Assembly (NCBI GenBank): GCA_963810485.1
Contig: CAWENQ010000004.1
Span: forward strand, 744,001 to 808,000
DNA length: 64,000 nucleotides
Reading direction: 5' to 3'
From: DATKFM01 sp963810485
GTDB taxonomy: Bacteria; Pseudomonadota; Alphaproteobacteria; Dongiales; Dongiaceae
A program made the translations under genes and the position numbers. The first letter of the stretch is position 1. Each line of letters starts with the position of its first letter. Below, piece after piece: positions 55,035-63,807 of this stretch. Below the pieces are notes generated by a model that did not search any database, was not told the origin of the DNA, and saw nothing but the letters and a program-made list of their open reading frames with translations.

Positions 55035-55189
55035 GAAGGACCTCGCATTCAAATCCCGGCGCATGACAGACCATGGGTCGGCCCCATCCGCAAGCGTTCA
55101 CAGCTGCACCGCTCAATTGGACAAGAAGCGGGCCATTCGCCATGCTCCCGCGCAACGCTTGTCTTAAAAGTCATCTTAGGAAACCGGCC

Positions 55190-55801
55190 ATGAAGCTCTA
55201 CTTTTCGGGCACCAGCCCTTTCGTCCGTAAGATCACCGTCCTCGCCCAGGAGGCCGGCATCGACGGCAAAATCCAGCGCGCGCCCGCGAGTGTGCTGGGG
55301 CCTGGCAGTGAAGTCGCGAAGGACAATCCCCTGGGCAAGGTGCCCTGCCTGATCACCGATGACGGAGAGGCGCTCTACGATTCGCCGGTCATCTGCGAGT
55401 ATCTCGATAGCCAGCACAACGGCGCCAAGCTGTTTCCGCCCGCTGGTCCGGCGCGCTGGGTGGCGCTGCGGCGGCAGGCGCTGGCCGATGGCATCATGGA
55501 TGCCGCGGTGGCGCGGGTGATGGAGGGACGGCGGCCGGAAAACGAGCGTTCGCCGGCCGCGCAGGAAAAAGGGCGCAAGGTTATTGCCGGTGCGCTGGAT
55601 AGCCTGGAGGCCGAAGCCGACAAGCTCGGCGATCCCAAGGGCGCCACAGACATAGGCACCATCTCCATCGGCTGCGCCCTCGGCTACATGGATCTGCGGC
55701 ATGGCGCCGACAACTGGCGGCAGGGCCGGTCGAAATTGACAAAGTGGTTCGAGGCCTATTCGCAGCGGCCGTCCATGAGCACCACGGTGCCCCAGGGCTG
55801 A
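55190..55801 (+). CDS. Glutathione S-transferase
   Basis: This 203-residue protein has the GST N-terminal domain (LYFSGTSPFVRKITVLAQEAGI, with a catalytic Ser region; NPLGKVPCLITDDGEALYDSPVICEYLD) and a helical C-terminal domain. It probably conjugates glutathione to an electrophile or acts as a maleylpyruvate isomerase-type enzyme. It is close to the divergent isochorismatase-like gene and overlaps the cupin gene region by none: the cupin ATG lies eight bases after its stop. Confidence 0.88.
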   Translation: MKLYFSGTSPFVRKITVLAQEAGIDGKIQRAPASVLGPGSEVAKDNPLGKVPCLITDDGEALYDSPVICEYLDSQHNGAKLFPPAGPARWVALRRQALADGIMDAAVARVMEGRRPENERSPAAQEKGRKVIAGALDSLEAEADKLGDPKGATDIGTISIGCALGYMDLRHGADNWRQGRSKLTKWFEAYSQRPSMSTTVPQG

Positions 55802-55809
55802 CCAAGGCG

Positions 55810-56241
55810 ATGGCCCCCGAAGCGGCCGAGATCATCGAGCGGCTGCGGCTGCAGCCCCATCCCGAGGGCGGCCATTATGCGGAGACCTACCGCCACCAGC
55901 CGGCCGGCGGTGGGCGCGGCGCACTGACGGCGATCTACTATCTTCTAGCAGCGGGCGAAGAGTCTCGCTGGCATCGCGTCAAGGACGCGACCGAGATCTG
56001 GCTCCATCATGCCGGCGGACCGCTGGAACTGCGGCTCTCACCCGATGGAAAGTGCAGCGAGGTGATCCGCCTCGGTCCCAGCATCGCCCAAGGCGAACGG
56101 CCGCAGGCGATCGTGCCCGCGAATTGCTGGCAGGCGGCACGGCCGCTTGGCGAGTGGGTGCTGGTGACCTGCACCGTGGCGCCGGCCTTCGAGTTCAGCG
56201 CATTTGAAATGGCGCCGCCGGGCTGGGAGCCGGGGCGCTAG
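55810..56241 (+). CDS. Cupin-fold DUF985 protein
   Basis: This 143-residue protein begins RLRLQPHPEGGHYAETYRH and has AIYYLLAAGEESRWHRVKDATEIWLHHAGGPLEL and FEMAPPGW near the end, the DUF985 pattern of a small cupin. Some members bind sugars or metals, but no reaction is established. It is co-oriented with the GST gene, starting eight bases after its stop. It ends four bases inside the converging EamA gene. Confidence 0.85.
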   Translation: MAPEAAEIIERLRLQPHPEGGHYAETYRHQPAGGGRGALTAIYYLLAAGEESRWHRVKDATEIWLHHAGGPLELRLSPDGKCSEVIRLGPSIAQGERPQAIVPANCWQAARPLGEWVLVTCTVAPAFEFSAFEMAPPGWEPGR

Positions 56242-57152
56242 CGGCGGCGCAACATGTCGCCGCTGGCCAGCACTGCGCCGCCGACGATCAGGAGACAGGC
56301 CAGCGCGATGGTCCAGCTCGCTTCGGCGCGGCCGAAGAGGATCAGCAGCAGCGTCGACAGCAGCGGCGCCGCATAGGCCAAAGCGCCCAGCGCTTTGATG
56401 TCGCCATGCTTGACGCCGTAGTCCCAGACGAAGAAAGCGGCGCCGACCGGGCCGACTCCCAGGGCCATCACCGCCAGCCAGCCCGATGCATCCGGCCATT
56501 GGGTCTGCTCGAACAGCAGGTGCGAAATCAACCCGAGCAGCGCCGTGACGCCGCAGAAGCCGCCGACCGCATCGCTCGGCACCTCGCCAAACCGGCGGCT
56601 GATGACCGAATAGATCGACCAGGTGAAGGCGCAGGCCAGCGCCGCCAGATAGCCGAGCAAGAATTCGGGACGCAGCGCCATGCCGCCGCCGCGCGTCACC
56701 AGAAGGCCGGCCCCGACGAGCCCGGCAACGCCGCCGGCGAGATGCCACCAGCGCAGCCGCTCTCCCGGCAGCAGCGCCGACAGCAGCACGATCAGCAGCG
56801 GCCATAGGAAGGCGATCAGGCTGGCATCGGCCGGCGGCGCATGGCTTAGGGCCGTGAAGTAGAAAAAATGATAGCCGTACAAACCCGCGACACCAAGCAC
56901 CCAGACCCGTACCGGCTGCCGCAGATGGGAGAGCACGGGCGGGCCGCCACGCCAGCGGTCGATTGACCATTTGCCGACGGCCAACAGGAACGCAATGCCG
57001 AAGGTGAGCGCCATCAATTGAAACGGCGGCACCGGCTGGGCCGCTGTCGTCAGCAGCGCCAGCACCGCCCAGAGCAGCACGGCAATGCCGCCGATCGCGG
57101 TTGCACGCAGGCGGCTCGACGCGCCAGATTGGTTGACAATGGTTTCAGCCAT
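56238..57152 (-). CDS. EamA/DMT-family transporter
   Basis: This 304-residue protein has ten predicted helices in two EamA repeats, with FLWPLLIVLLSALLPGERLRWWHLAG and GVGPVGAAFFVWDYGVKHGDIKALGALAY in the halves. Such transporters export amino acids or other metabolites. Its 3' end overlaps the cupin gene by four bases on the other strand, and it diverges from the dehalogenase gene. Confidence 0.88.
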   Translation of the reverse strand: MAETIVNQSGASSRLRATAIGGIAVLLWAVLALLTTAAQPVPPFQLMALTFGIAFLLAVGKWSIDRWRGGPPVLSHLRQPVRVWVLGVAGLYGYHFFYFTALSHAPPADASLIAFLWPLLIVLLSALLPGERLRWWHLAGGVAGLVGAGLLVTRGGGMALRPEFLLGYLAALACAFTWSIYSVISRRFGEVPSDAVGGFCGVTALLGLISHLLFEQTQWPDASGWLAVMALGVGPVGAAFFVWDYGVKHGDIKALGALAYAAPLLSTLLLILFGRAEASWTIALACLLIVGGAVLASGDMLRRR

Positions 57153-57216
57153 GGCGGAGCGTTATCGGCTGCGGTAGGAAACTGTCAAGCGGCGCTCGCC
57201 CTCTGCGGAGAAACAC

Positions 57217-57936
57217 ATGCGATTGCAGGATTTCAAGGCCCTCACCTTCGATTGCTACGGCACGCTGATCGATTGGGAGAGCGGCATCCTCGCCGCCTTC
57301 GGACCCTGGCGGAAACGCACCGGCGTCACCGCCGATGACAACCGGCTGCTGGAGCTTTTCGCCGAAGCGGAGTCGCGCATCCAGGCCGAACAGCCGGCGA
57401 TCCTCTATCCGGATGCGCTCGCCCTCGGCCTGCAGCGGATCGGCGAAAAACTGAAGGCGCCGGCGACCGCGGAGGAAACCCGCGCCTTCGGCCAATCGGT
57501 GAAAGACTGGCCGGCCTTCCCCGACAGCGCCGCGGCGCTCGCCTATCTGAAGCAGCATTACAAGCTGGTGGTGCTGTCCAACATCGACCGCGCCTCCTTT
57601 GCCCACAGCAACAAGAAGCTGGGCGTGACGTTCGACGCCGTAGTGACGGCACAGGATGTGGGCAGCTATAAGCCGGCCCCTGCGCATTTCGAAGTCGGGC
57701 TGGAAACCCTGGCGAAGATGGGCGTGCCAAAGGACAAGATCCTGCACACCGCCCAGAGCCTGTTCCACGACCATGTGCCGGGCAAGAAGATCGGCCTCAC
57801 CACCATGTGGATCAACCGCCGCGCGGGCAAGAGCGGCGGCGGCGCGACCATGCCGGTGGGCGCCGTCAAGCCCGACGGCGAAGTACCGAGCATGGCGGCG
57901 CTGGTGGAGATGCACCGGCGCGAGACCGGCGCATAA
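57217..57936 (+). CDS. Haloacid dehalogenase, type II
   Basis: This 239-residue protein has motif I FDCYGTLIDWESG with the Asp nucleophile at about residue 12, motif II LSNIDRASF, motif III SYKPAPAHFEVGL and motif IV LFHDHVPGK. This set defines L-2-haloacid dehalogenases, though many such proteins act on phosphates or other substrates. ATG 57217 directly begins the fold. It lies 64 bases downstream of the divergent EamA start. Confidence 0.87.
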   Translation: MRLQDFKALTFDCYGTLIDWESGILAAFGPWRKRTGVTADDNRLLELFAEAESRIQAEQPAILYPDALALGLQRIGEKLKAPATAEETRAFGQSVKDWPAFPDSAAALAYLKQHYKLVVLSNIDRASFAHSNKKLGVTFDAVVTAQDVGSYKPAPAHFEVGLETLAKMGVPKDKILHTAQSLFHDHVPGKKIGLTTMWINRRAGKSGGGATMPVGAVKPDGEVPSMAALVEMHRRETGA

Positions 57937-57959
57937 CGGCTGCTAAGCGCGCCTCGGCT

Positions 57960-58361
57960 TCAGAACTTCGGCTCGAAGCGCTCGTCCAATTCGACGCGGT
58001 AGCCGTTGGCCAGCCGGTTGGTCTCGTTGGCCATGCCGATGACGGCCATCAGCTCGCCGAGCATGGCGTCGGTCATGCCGGCCTTTCGCGCCGAGGCCGT
58101 GTGGGAGCCGATGCAGTACTCGCAATTGTTGGTGGCGCTGACGGCGAGATAGATCATCTCCTTGAACAGCGGATCCAGCGCGCCCGGCGCCATCACTTGC
58201 TTCAAGCTCTCCCAGGTGCGCTTCAGGCTCGCCGGATGATGGGCCAGCACCTTCCAGAAATTGTTGATCCAGTCGATCTTGCGGGTCGCCATGATGTCGT
58301 CATAGACGGCGCGCACTTCCGGCGAGGCGTCCGCATATTCGATAGGTTTGACGCTGGGCAT
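57960..58361 (-). CDS. AhpD-like carboxymuconolactone decarboxylase-family protein
   Basis: This 133-residue all-helical protein has the AhpD motif CEYCIGSHTASARKAG (about residues 85-100, with the CxxC and His). AhpD-type proteins reduce peroxides or act as small peroxidatic enzymes; the exact role is unknown. I chose ATG 58361 because it gives the usual length. It is 86 bases after the solute-binding gene on the same strand. Confidence 0.85.
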   Translation of the reverse strand: MPSVKPIEYADASPEVRAVYDDIMATRKIDWINNFWKVLAHHPASLKRTWESLKQVMAPGALDPLFKEMIYLAVSATNNCEYCIGSHTASARKAGMTDAMLGELMAVIGMANETNRLANGYRVELDERFEPKF

Positions 58362-58446
58362 TCTGTCGGCTCCGCGATATCGGCTTGGATACAGGGAGTC
58401 GCAGGATAGCCCAGCGTTAGCCGTTGGGACAATTGTCCGGAGCCGA

Positions 58447-59319
58447 CTACTCCGGCAGCGCGTTGATGATGTAGAGCGCCCGCAAGACATCGCTCGGTTT
58501 AGCATTGGCGAAATTCCGCGAGAAGATCGTGTCAATGGCCGGACTGCGGTAGAGCCGCGCCAGCGTGCGGTCGACCAGCAGCCGGAAATCGTCATCGCCG
58601 CGCGCCAGGGCCAGGGCATAGGGTTCCCGCGTCAGATAGTCCTTGGCGATCAGAAGATTCTTCGGCGAATCCGGCCCGATCAACAGGAAAGAGAGGATTG
58701 CACGGTCGGCGAAGTAAGCCGCCAGCTCGCCGTCGGCCAGCATTTTCACCCCATGCTCGTGGTCCGCGACCTCGACCACTTCCGCCTTGACGTTCAGGTC
58801 GATCAGGGTTTTTTGCAGCGCCTTCTCGGTGGTCGTGCCTGCATGGACACCGATCTTATGTCCGGACATGGAGGCGAAACTCTGCGGGCCGTCCTTGCGC
58901 ACGATGACGCCGGCCCCGTCGATAAAGGTCATGAGCGAGAAGTCCACCAGCTTGCGCCGCGCCAGGCTCGCCGTCGTCGCTTCGCACAGGATATCGATCT
59001 TCCCGGATTGCACCGCATCGAAGCGGTCCTCGGCGGTCACGATGACATACTCGACCTTGACCTCGCGGCCCGCGTCCTTCTGCACTGCCGCCGCCACTTC
59101 ACGGCAGAGATCGACCACATAGCCCGCCGGTTCGCCGCTGTCGGATTTATAGGAATAGGGAGCGGCATCAGTGCGATAGCCGATCTTGAAGACGCCGGAG
59201 TCACGCGCCCTGTCCAGTGCGCCGGCATTGGCTCCGGCACTTACCAGCATGGCGCCGCCGACCGCGGCACAAAGAGCTAGCTGCTTGATGTACGCCAACC
59301 GAAACAACGACACGCCCAT
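58447..59319 (-). CDS. Amino-acid type ABC transporter solute-binding protein (family 3)
   Basis: This 290-residue protein has a signal peptide (about 1-32, ending GANA) and the family 3 fold: DSGVFKIGYRTDAAPYSYKSDSGEPAGYVVDLCREVA, GKIDILCEATTASLARRKLVDFS, GHKIGVHAGTTTEKALQKTL and ADGELAAYFADRAIL. No permease or ATPase genes are adjacent, so it may act alone or with unlinked parts. ATG 59319 follows GGGAGG. Confidence 0.86.
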   Translation of the reverse strand: MGVSLFRLAYIKQLALCAAVGGAMLVSAGANAGALDRARDSGVFKIGYRTDAAPYSYKSDSGEPAGYVVDLCREVAAAVQKDAGREVKVEYVIVTAEDRFDAVQSGKIDILCEATTASLARRKLVDFSLMTFIDGAGVIVRKDGPQSFASMSGHKIGVHAGTTTEKALQKTLIDLNVKAEVVEVADHEHGVKMLADGELAAYFADRAILSFLLIGPDSPKNLLIAKDYLTREPYALALARGDDDFRLLVDRTLARLYRSPAIDTIFSRNFANAKPSDVLRALYIINALPE

Positions 59320-59426
59320 GATTGCCTCCCTGCGTATTTGTTGTTGGCAGTATTGCGGACCTCCCGGCGCCGATGGCAATTGGACCTTAGCCCAATCCGC
59401 CATCCCAGATCGGCGCCCGGCGCCGC

Positions 59427-60150
59427 TTAGTACATATGCTGGCCCCCGTTGATCGACAGCGTGGAACCCGTGATGAAACCGCCATCGTCGGCGACCAGGA
59501 ACAGCACGCCGCGGGCGATCTCCTCGGCCTTGCCCAGGCGGCCGACGGGGATGCGGGCGACGATCTTTTTCAGCACCTCTTCCGGCACGGCGCGCACCAT
59601 CTCGGTGTCGATGTAGCCGGGGGCGATGGCGTTGACGGTGATGCCCTTGCCGGCGCCTTCCTGGGCCATGGCCTTGGTGAAGCCGTGGATGCCCGATTTG
59701 GCGGCGGCGTAGTTCACCTGGCCGTACTGGCCGGCCTGGCCGTTGATCGAGCCGATATTGACGATGCGGCCGAAGCTGCGCTCGCGCATGCTGTCGATCA
59801 CGCAGCGGCACATGTTGAAGCAGGAGCCTAGAGTTGGTCTGGATCACCTCGGCCCATTGCAGCGGCGTCATCTTGTGCATGGTGCCGTCGCGGGTGATGC
59901 CGGCATTGTTGACCAGCACATCCACCGGACCGAGCTCCGCGGCGATCTTCTTCACCGCGGCTTCGCATTGCCCATAGTCGGCAACGTCGAACTTATAGGT
60001 CGGGATGCCCGTCTCCTTGGTGAACGCCTGGGCCGCGGCGTCATTGCCATGATAGCTGGCGGCGACCTTGTAGCCGGCATTCTTCAAGCCGACGGAAATC
60101 GCCTTGCCGATCCCGCGCGTGCCTCCGGTGACCACTGCGACCCGTGCCAT
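59427..60150 (-). CDS. phaB: Acetoacetyl-CoA reductase (one +1 frameshift near 59830)
   Basis: This NADPH-dependent short-chain dehydrogenase makes (R)-3-hydroxybutyryl-CoA for PHA. The protein has TGGTRGIG at the N-terminus, NAGITRD, NIGSINGQAGQYGQVNYAAAKSG (the Ser and YxxxK catalytic set), and PGYIDTEMV. The two halves are joined by removing one extra base in CCAACTCTAGGCTCC near 59830. The start at 60150 follows GGGAGGGAAC. It is the third gene of the PHA operon. Confidence 0.92.
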
Positions 60151-60263
60151 TGTTCCCTCCCCTGTTTCGACCCCGGCAGCGCGGCCCACTCCAACAGTTG
60201 CCGCGCTATCCGATTTTGTGGCCGGACATTGCGCTGCCGGCCTTGTGCAAGATCAAACTATGC

Positions 60264-61437
60264 TTAGCGCTCGACGCACATGGCGATGCCCATGCCGCCG
60301 CCGATGCAGAGCGTCGCCAGGCCCTTCTTGGCATCGCGCTTCTGCATCTCATGCAGCAGCGTCACCAGCACGCGCGCGCCCGAGGCGCCGATCGGATGGC
60401 CGAGGGCGATGGCGCCGCCATTGACGTTCACCTTGCTGGTGTCCCAGCCGAGATCCTTGTTCACCGCGCAGGCCTGGGCGGCGAAGGCCTCGTTGGCCTC
60501 CACAAGATCCAGGTCCTGGTCGACTCCAGCCCGCCTTCTTCAGCGCGGCACGGCTTGACGGGATGGGGCCCGAACCCATGATCGCGGGATCGACGCCGGC
60601 CGTGGCCCAGGAGACGATGCGGGCCAGCGGCTTCAGTCCGCGCTTCGCCGCTTCCTTGTCGCTCATCAGCACCAGCGCCGCGGCGCCGTCATTGATGCCC
60701 GAGGCATTGCCCGCGGTGACCGTGCCGTTCTTGTCGAAGGCCGGCCGCAGCTTGGCCATGCTGTCCAGTGTCGCGCCATGGCGGGGATATTCGTCGGTAT
60801 CCACCATCACGTCGCCTTTGCGGGTGACGATCTTCACCGGCACGATCTCGTCCTTGAAGCGGCCGGATTTCTGCGCCGCCTCGGCCTTGTTCTGCGAGGC
60901 GACCGCGAACTTGTCCTGCTCCTCGCGGGTGATCTGCCATTTCTGCGCCACGTTCTCGGCGGTGGTGCCCATGTGGTAGCCGTTGAAGGCATCCCACAGC
61001 CCGTCCTTGATCATGGTGTCCACCATCTGGGCATCGCCCATCTTGGTGCCGTTGCGCAGATGCAGGCAGTGGGGCGACTGGCTCATGCTCTCCTGGCCGC
61101 CGGCGACGACGATGTCGCTGTCGCCGGTCTTGATCGCCTGATAGCCGAGCGCCACCGCGCGCAGGCCGGAACCGCAAAGCTGGTTGATCGCATAGGCGGT
61201 CTTCTCCACGGGAATGCCGGCAGCCACCGCCGCCTGCCGCGCCGTGTTCTGGCCGGCGCCGGCGGTGAGGATCTGGCCGAGGATGACTTCCGTCACCTCG
61301 CCCGGCTCCACCTTCGCCCGCTTCAGCGACTCGGTGATCGCCGTCGTGCCCAGATAGGTGGCCGACACGCTGCTCAGCGCCCCGCCGAATGCGCCGATGG
61401 GGGTGCGGGCTGCGCCTACAATCACGACGTCGGTCAT
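60264..61437 (-). CDS. phaA: Acetyl-CoA acetyltransferase (one +1 frameshift near 60525)
   Basis: This thiolase condenses two acetyl-CoA to acetoacetyl-CoA. The protein has the nucleophilic Cys in NQLCGSGLRAV (about 89), the GGQESMSQSPH motif, GHPIGASGARVL (catalytic His) and CIGGGMGIA (second Cys). One base (a T on the forward strand) near 60525 breaks the frame before DLDLVEANEAFAAQ. Its ATG overlaps the phaC stop as ATGA. It feeds PhaB and then PhaC. Confidence 0.93.
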
Positions 61438-62805
61438 CGCCGGTCTCCTTTGCCGTTATTTCGCGTCTGCGAACGAACATAAGATGGGGTGCGCGGGGCG
61501 GTAAAGCGACTCTTCCGTGTTCCCGCCGCGCGCTTTCGCCGCGCCGGTCCAGGCAAAGCGTCGAGCCAGGCCGCCAGGGGCTTGTAGAGCTGATCCACCG
61601 CGCCGCCGCCGGCCACCATGCCGATATGGCCGGAGTTCGGCCGCATCACCGTCGCCTGGGGCATCTGCGCCACCAGGCCGAGCGCCGAGGGTGGCGGCAC
61701 GATGCGGTCGGCATGGGGCACCACGATCAGCGTGGGTACCTTGATCTCCCGGGGATTTACCGGCTGGCCGGCGATGCGCCACTCGCCCTTGGCCGGCGAA
61801 TTGCCGCCATACCAGCCGCCCAGGCATTCCCGGGTCACCTCGGCCGCCAGCGGCACGCCGTCGTTCAGCCAATCCTCCAGCGCCACGAACTGCGCGGCCG
61901 ACGGCGAGGCCGGGTCGAGGCCGGCGAACTTGACGAATTTCCTAACCACCAGCAGCGGGTCTAAGCCGGCGAACAGCGCCTGGATCGCATCCACCGGCAG
62001 CTCGCCCTGCCTGCCGCAGCATCGGCTCCAGGGCCGGCAGGGCGGCGCCGATCAGCCGCGCCTGGTGCGGCCGCTCGGCATGGAAGTCCCAGGGCGTCGC
62101 CAGGCAGACCAGGCCGCTCACCTTGTCCGGTTGAGTCAGCGCCGGCGGCAGGGCCAGCAGCCCGCCCATGCAATAGCCGACCAGCGCCACCGGACCCCCT
62201 CGGAGATCCGCCGCGGCGTCGATCGCCCGCCCAAGCCGGCCGGCGACATAGTCGGTCAGGGTGAAGCGCCGTTCCGCCTCGCCCGGCGCGTCCCAGTCCA
62301 GCAGCAGCGGCCGAAACCCGGCGCCGGCCAGGAACCGCATCAGGCTGCGCTCGGCCGTCAAATCCAGCACATAGGCGCGGTTGATCAGCGAGGGCACCAC
62401 CAGCACCACCGGCGCATCGGCGGCCGCGGGCGCATAATCCAGGAGCCGTGACGTGCCCTCCCGCCAAATCTCGGCCGGTGGAGCCAGGTTGCGGCGATAG
62501 GGGTGGTTCCGATAGGCCTCGATGCCCTGGGTCAGCAGGCCCCAGCGGCGGCGGACCTCTGTCTCAACGGCCTTGGCGAGGTTTTCGGGGCTGTGGCTTG
62601 CGGCTTCCGCCGCCAGCGCCTTCAGGCCGTCCAGCGCCGGATTCCAGCCGGGCCAGCCGTTCCTCCAGAGCGGCAAGGCGCTCTGCGAGCCGAGCCAGGT
62701 CATCCCGGCGATCGACAGATGCAGCGGCAGCGGGCGCGGTCCGGACCGCGTCTCCCGCAGACGCGTACCCTCGTCCGCCGGCCCTGGTTTCTGTTCGGCC
62801 TTCAC
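61434..62805 (-). CDS. phaC: PHA synthase-like alpha/beta hydrolase PhaC (one +1 frameshift near 62010)
   Basis: The protein has the Phas-type nucleophile box GYCMGG, the catalytic Asp in VPHADRIVPP and the His in NSGHIGMV, with PLLLDWDAPGEAERRFTLTDYVAGRLGRAID in between. N-terminal PRPLPLHLS and the WREGTSRLLDYAP segment are typical of a branch of PHA synthases in Rhodospirillales-like bacteria. One extra base near 62010 breaks it. I place the start at GTG 62805, where GGGAG lies six bases upstream; the gene then overlaps the upstream ORF by 242 bases. Confidence 0.85.
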
Positions 62806-62992
62806 CCTGTACTCCCGCTGCAAATCCCGCCCAGGGCAGAGGGCCCGCACCGGCCATGCCCATGCCCGCCAGCCCCATCCAGGCCCGGAAAAGCTCGCTC
62901 AAGGCCGGGTCCACGGCCAAGGCGGCAATCTGATCCTCCCAGAGGTCCACATAGCGGCTGGCCAGCGCCCTGAGATCAGCCGTTTCGTCCAT
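62564..62992 (-). CDS. Small coiled-coil protein upstream of and overlapping phaC
   Basis: This 142-residue frame reads MDETADLRALASRYVDLWEDQIAALAVDPALSELFRAWMG, then a Gly/Ala-rich linker, then the strong coiled coil DDLARLAERLAALEERLARLESG and a basic tail. It resembles small proteins placed ahead of phaC in related bacteria and could be a granule-associated (phasin- or PhaE-like) partner; that is inference. The final 242 bases also encode the start of phaC in another frame. Confidence 0.6.
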   Translation of the reverse strand: MDETADLRALASRYVDLWEDQIAALAVDPALSELFRAWMGLAGMGMAGAGPLPWAGFAAGVQGEGRTETRAGGRGYASAGDAVRTAPAAAASVDRRDDLARLAERLAALEERLARLESGAGRPEGAGGGSRKPQPRKPRQGR

Positions 62993-63059
62993 TCCGCCAC
63001 TATAAATGACCGTTCCAGAGGCCGCCACCGGCCTTCGCGGCGGCGCAGCAAGGTCTTTA

Positions 63060-63095
63060 ATGCATTGCACAATACCCGAGGATTCCTGCTATCCT
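63060..63095. promoter_or_regulatory. Possible phaR promoter with a TGCA-type operator
   Basis: TTGCAC (63065-63070) and TATCCT (63090-63095), 19 bases apart, could form a weak promoter for phaR. The -35 lies in ATGCATTGCACAAT, with two TGCA repeats. PhaR of Paracoccus and Rhodobacter binds TGCA-containing sites, so this may be an auto-regulatory operator. Confidence 0.35.
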
Positions 63096-63133
63096 TGGTC
63101 ACTCTGGAGTCACCGCGCAGGGAGTAGGGCCCC

Positions 63134-63736
63134 ATGGCCGAAGGGACCGCGACCGACAAGACACCGATTGTCATAAAGAAGTATGCGAACCGCCGGCTGT
63201 ATAATACGGCAACCAGCAGCTATGTGACGCTCGACCACCTGTCCCAGATGGTGAAGGACAATGTGGAATTCGCCGTCTACGACGCGAAATCCGGTGAGGA
63301 CATCACCCGCTCTGTGCTGACCCAGATCATCGTCGAGGAGGAATCCAAGGGCCAGAACCTGCTGCCGCTGAACTTCCTGCGACAGCTCATCAGCTTCTAT
63401 GGCGACAACCTGCAGTTCCTGGTGCCCCGCTACCTCGAGCACACCATGGAATACTTCGCCAGCAACCAGGAGCAGATGCGCAATTACATGCGCGACACCT
63501 TCGGCGGCATGTTCCCCTTCGGCCGCTTTGACGAGATCGGCAAGCAGAACCTGGCCTTCTTCGAGCGGGCGATGAAGATGTTCGCCCCCTATCAGAGCGG
63601 CGCCGCCGGGGAGCAGCCAAACAGCGGCGAAGCCCCGGCCAGTGGCGGAGCCGACAGCCTGGCCGAGCTCAAGGCCCAGATCGATGCGCTGCAGAAACGC
63701 ATCGAGACCATGAGCAAGACCGACAAGGGCAAATAG
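63134..63736 (+). CDS. phaR: Polyhydroxyalkanoate synthesis repressor PhaR
   Basis: PhaR represses phasin and its own gene and is released by polymer binding. The 200-residue protein has the family N-terminus KKYANRRLYNTATSSYVTLDHLSQMVKDN (about residues 13-41) and QLISFYGDNLQFLVPRYLEHTMEYFASN, followed by an acidic, Ala/Gly-rich tail with a short coiled coil at the end. It diverges from the PHA operon, with 141 bases between its ATG and the small coiled-coil gene start. Confidence 0.94.
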   Translation: MAEGTATDKTPIVIKKYANRRLYNTATSSYVTLDHLSQMVKDNVEFAVYDAKSGEDITRSVLTQIIVEEESKGQNLLPLNFLRQLISFYGDNLQFLVPRYLEHTMEYFASNQEQMRNYMRDTFGGMFPFGRFDEIGKQNLAFFERAMKMFAPYQSGAAGEQPNSGEAPASGGADSLAELKAQIDALQKRIETMSKTDKGK

Positions 63737-63807
63737 CCCTTCGTCCTCCGGCCGGCATCAAATCGTCGACACGAAATCCGCGACACCGGCCAGCAGGGGG
63801 CCGCAGG

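Noticed and set aside
55040..55065. tRNA-like T-loop sequence (ATTCAAATCCC)
   Set aside because: No matching stems or anticodon arm around it; it is the upstream region of the isochorismatase-like gene.
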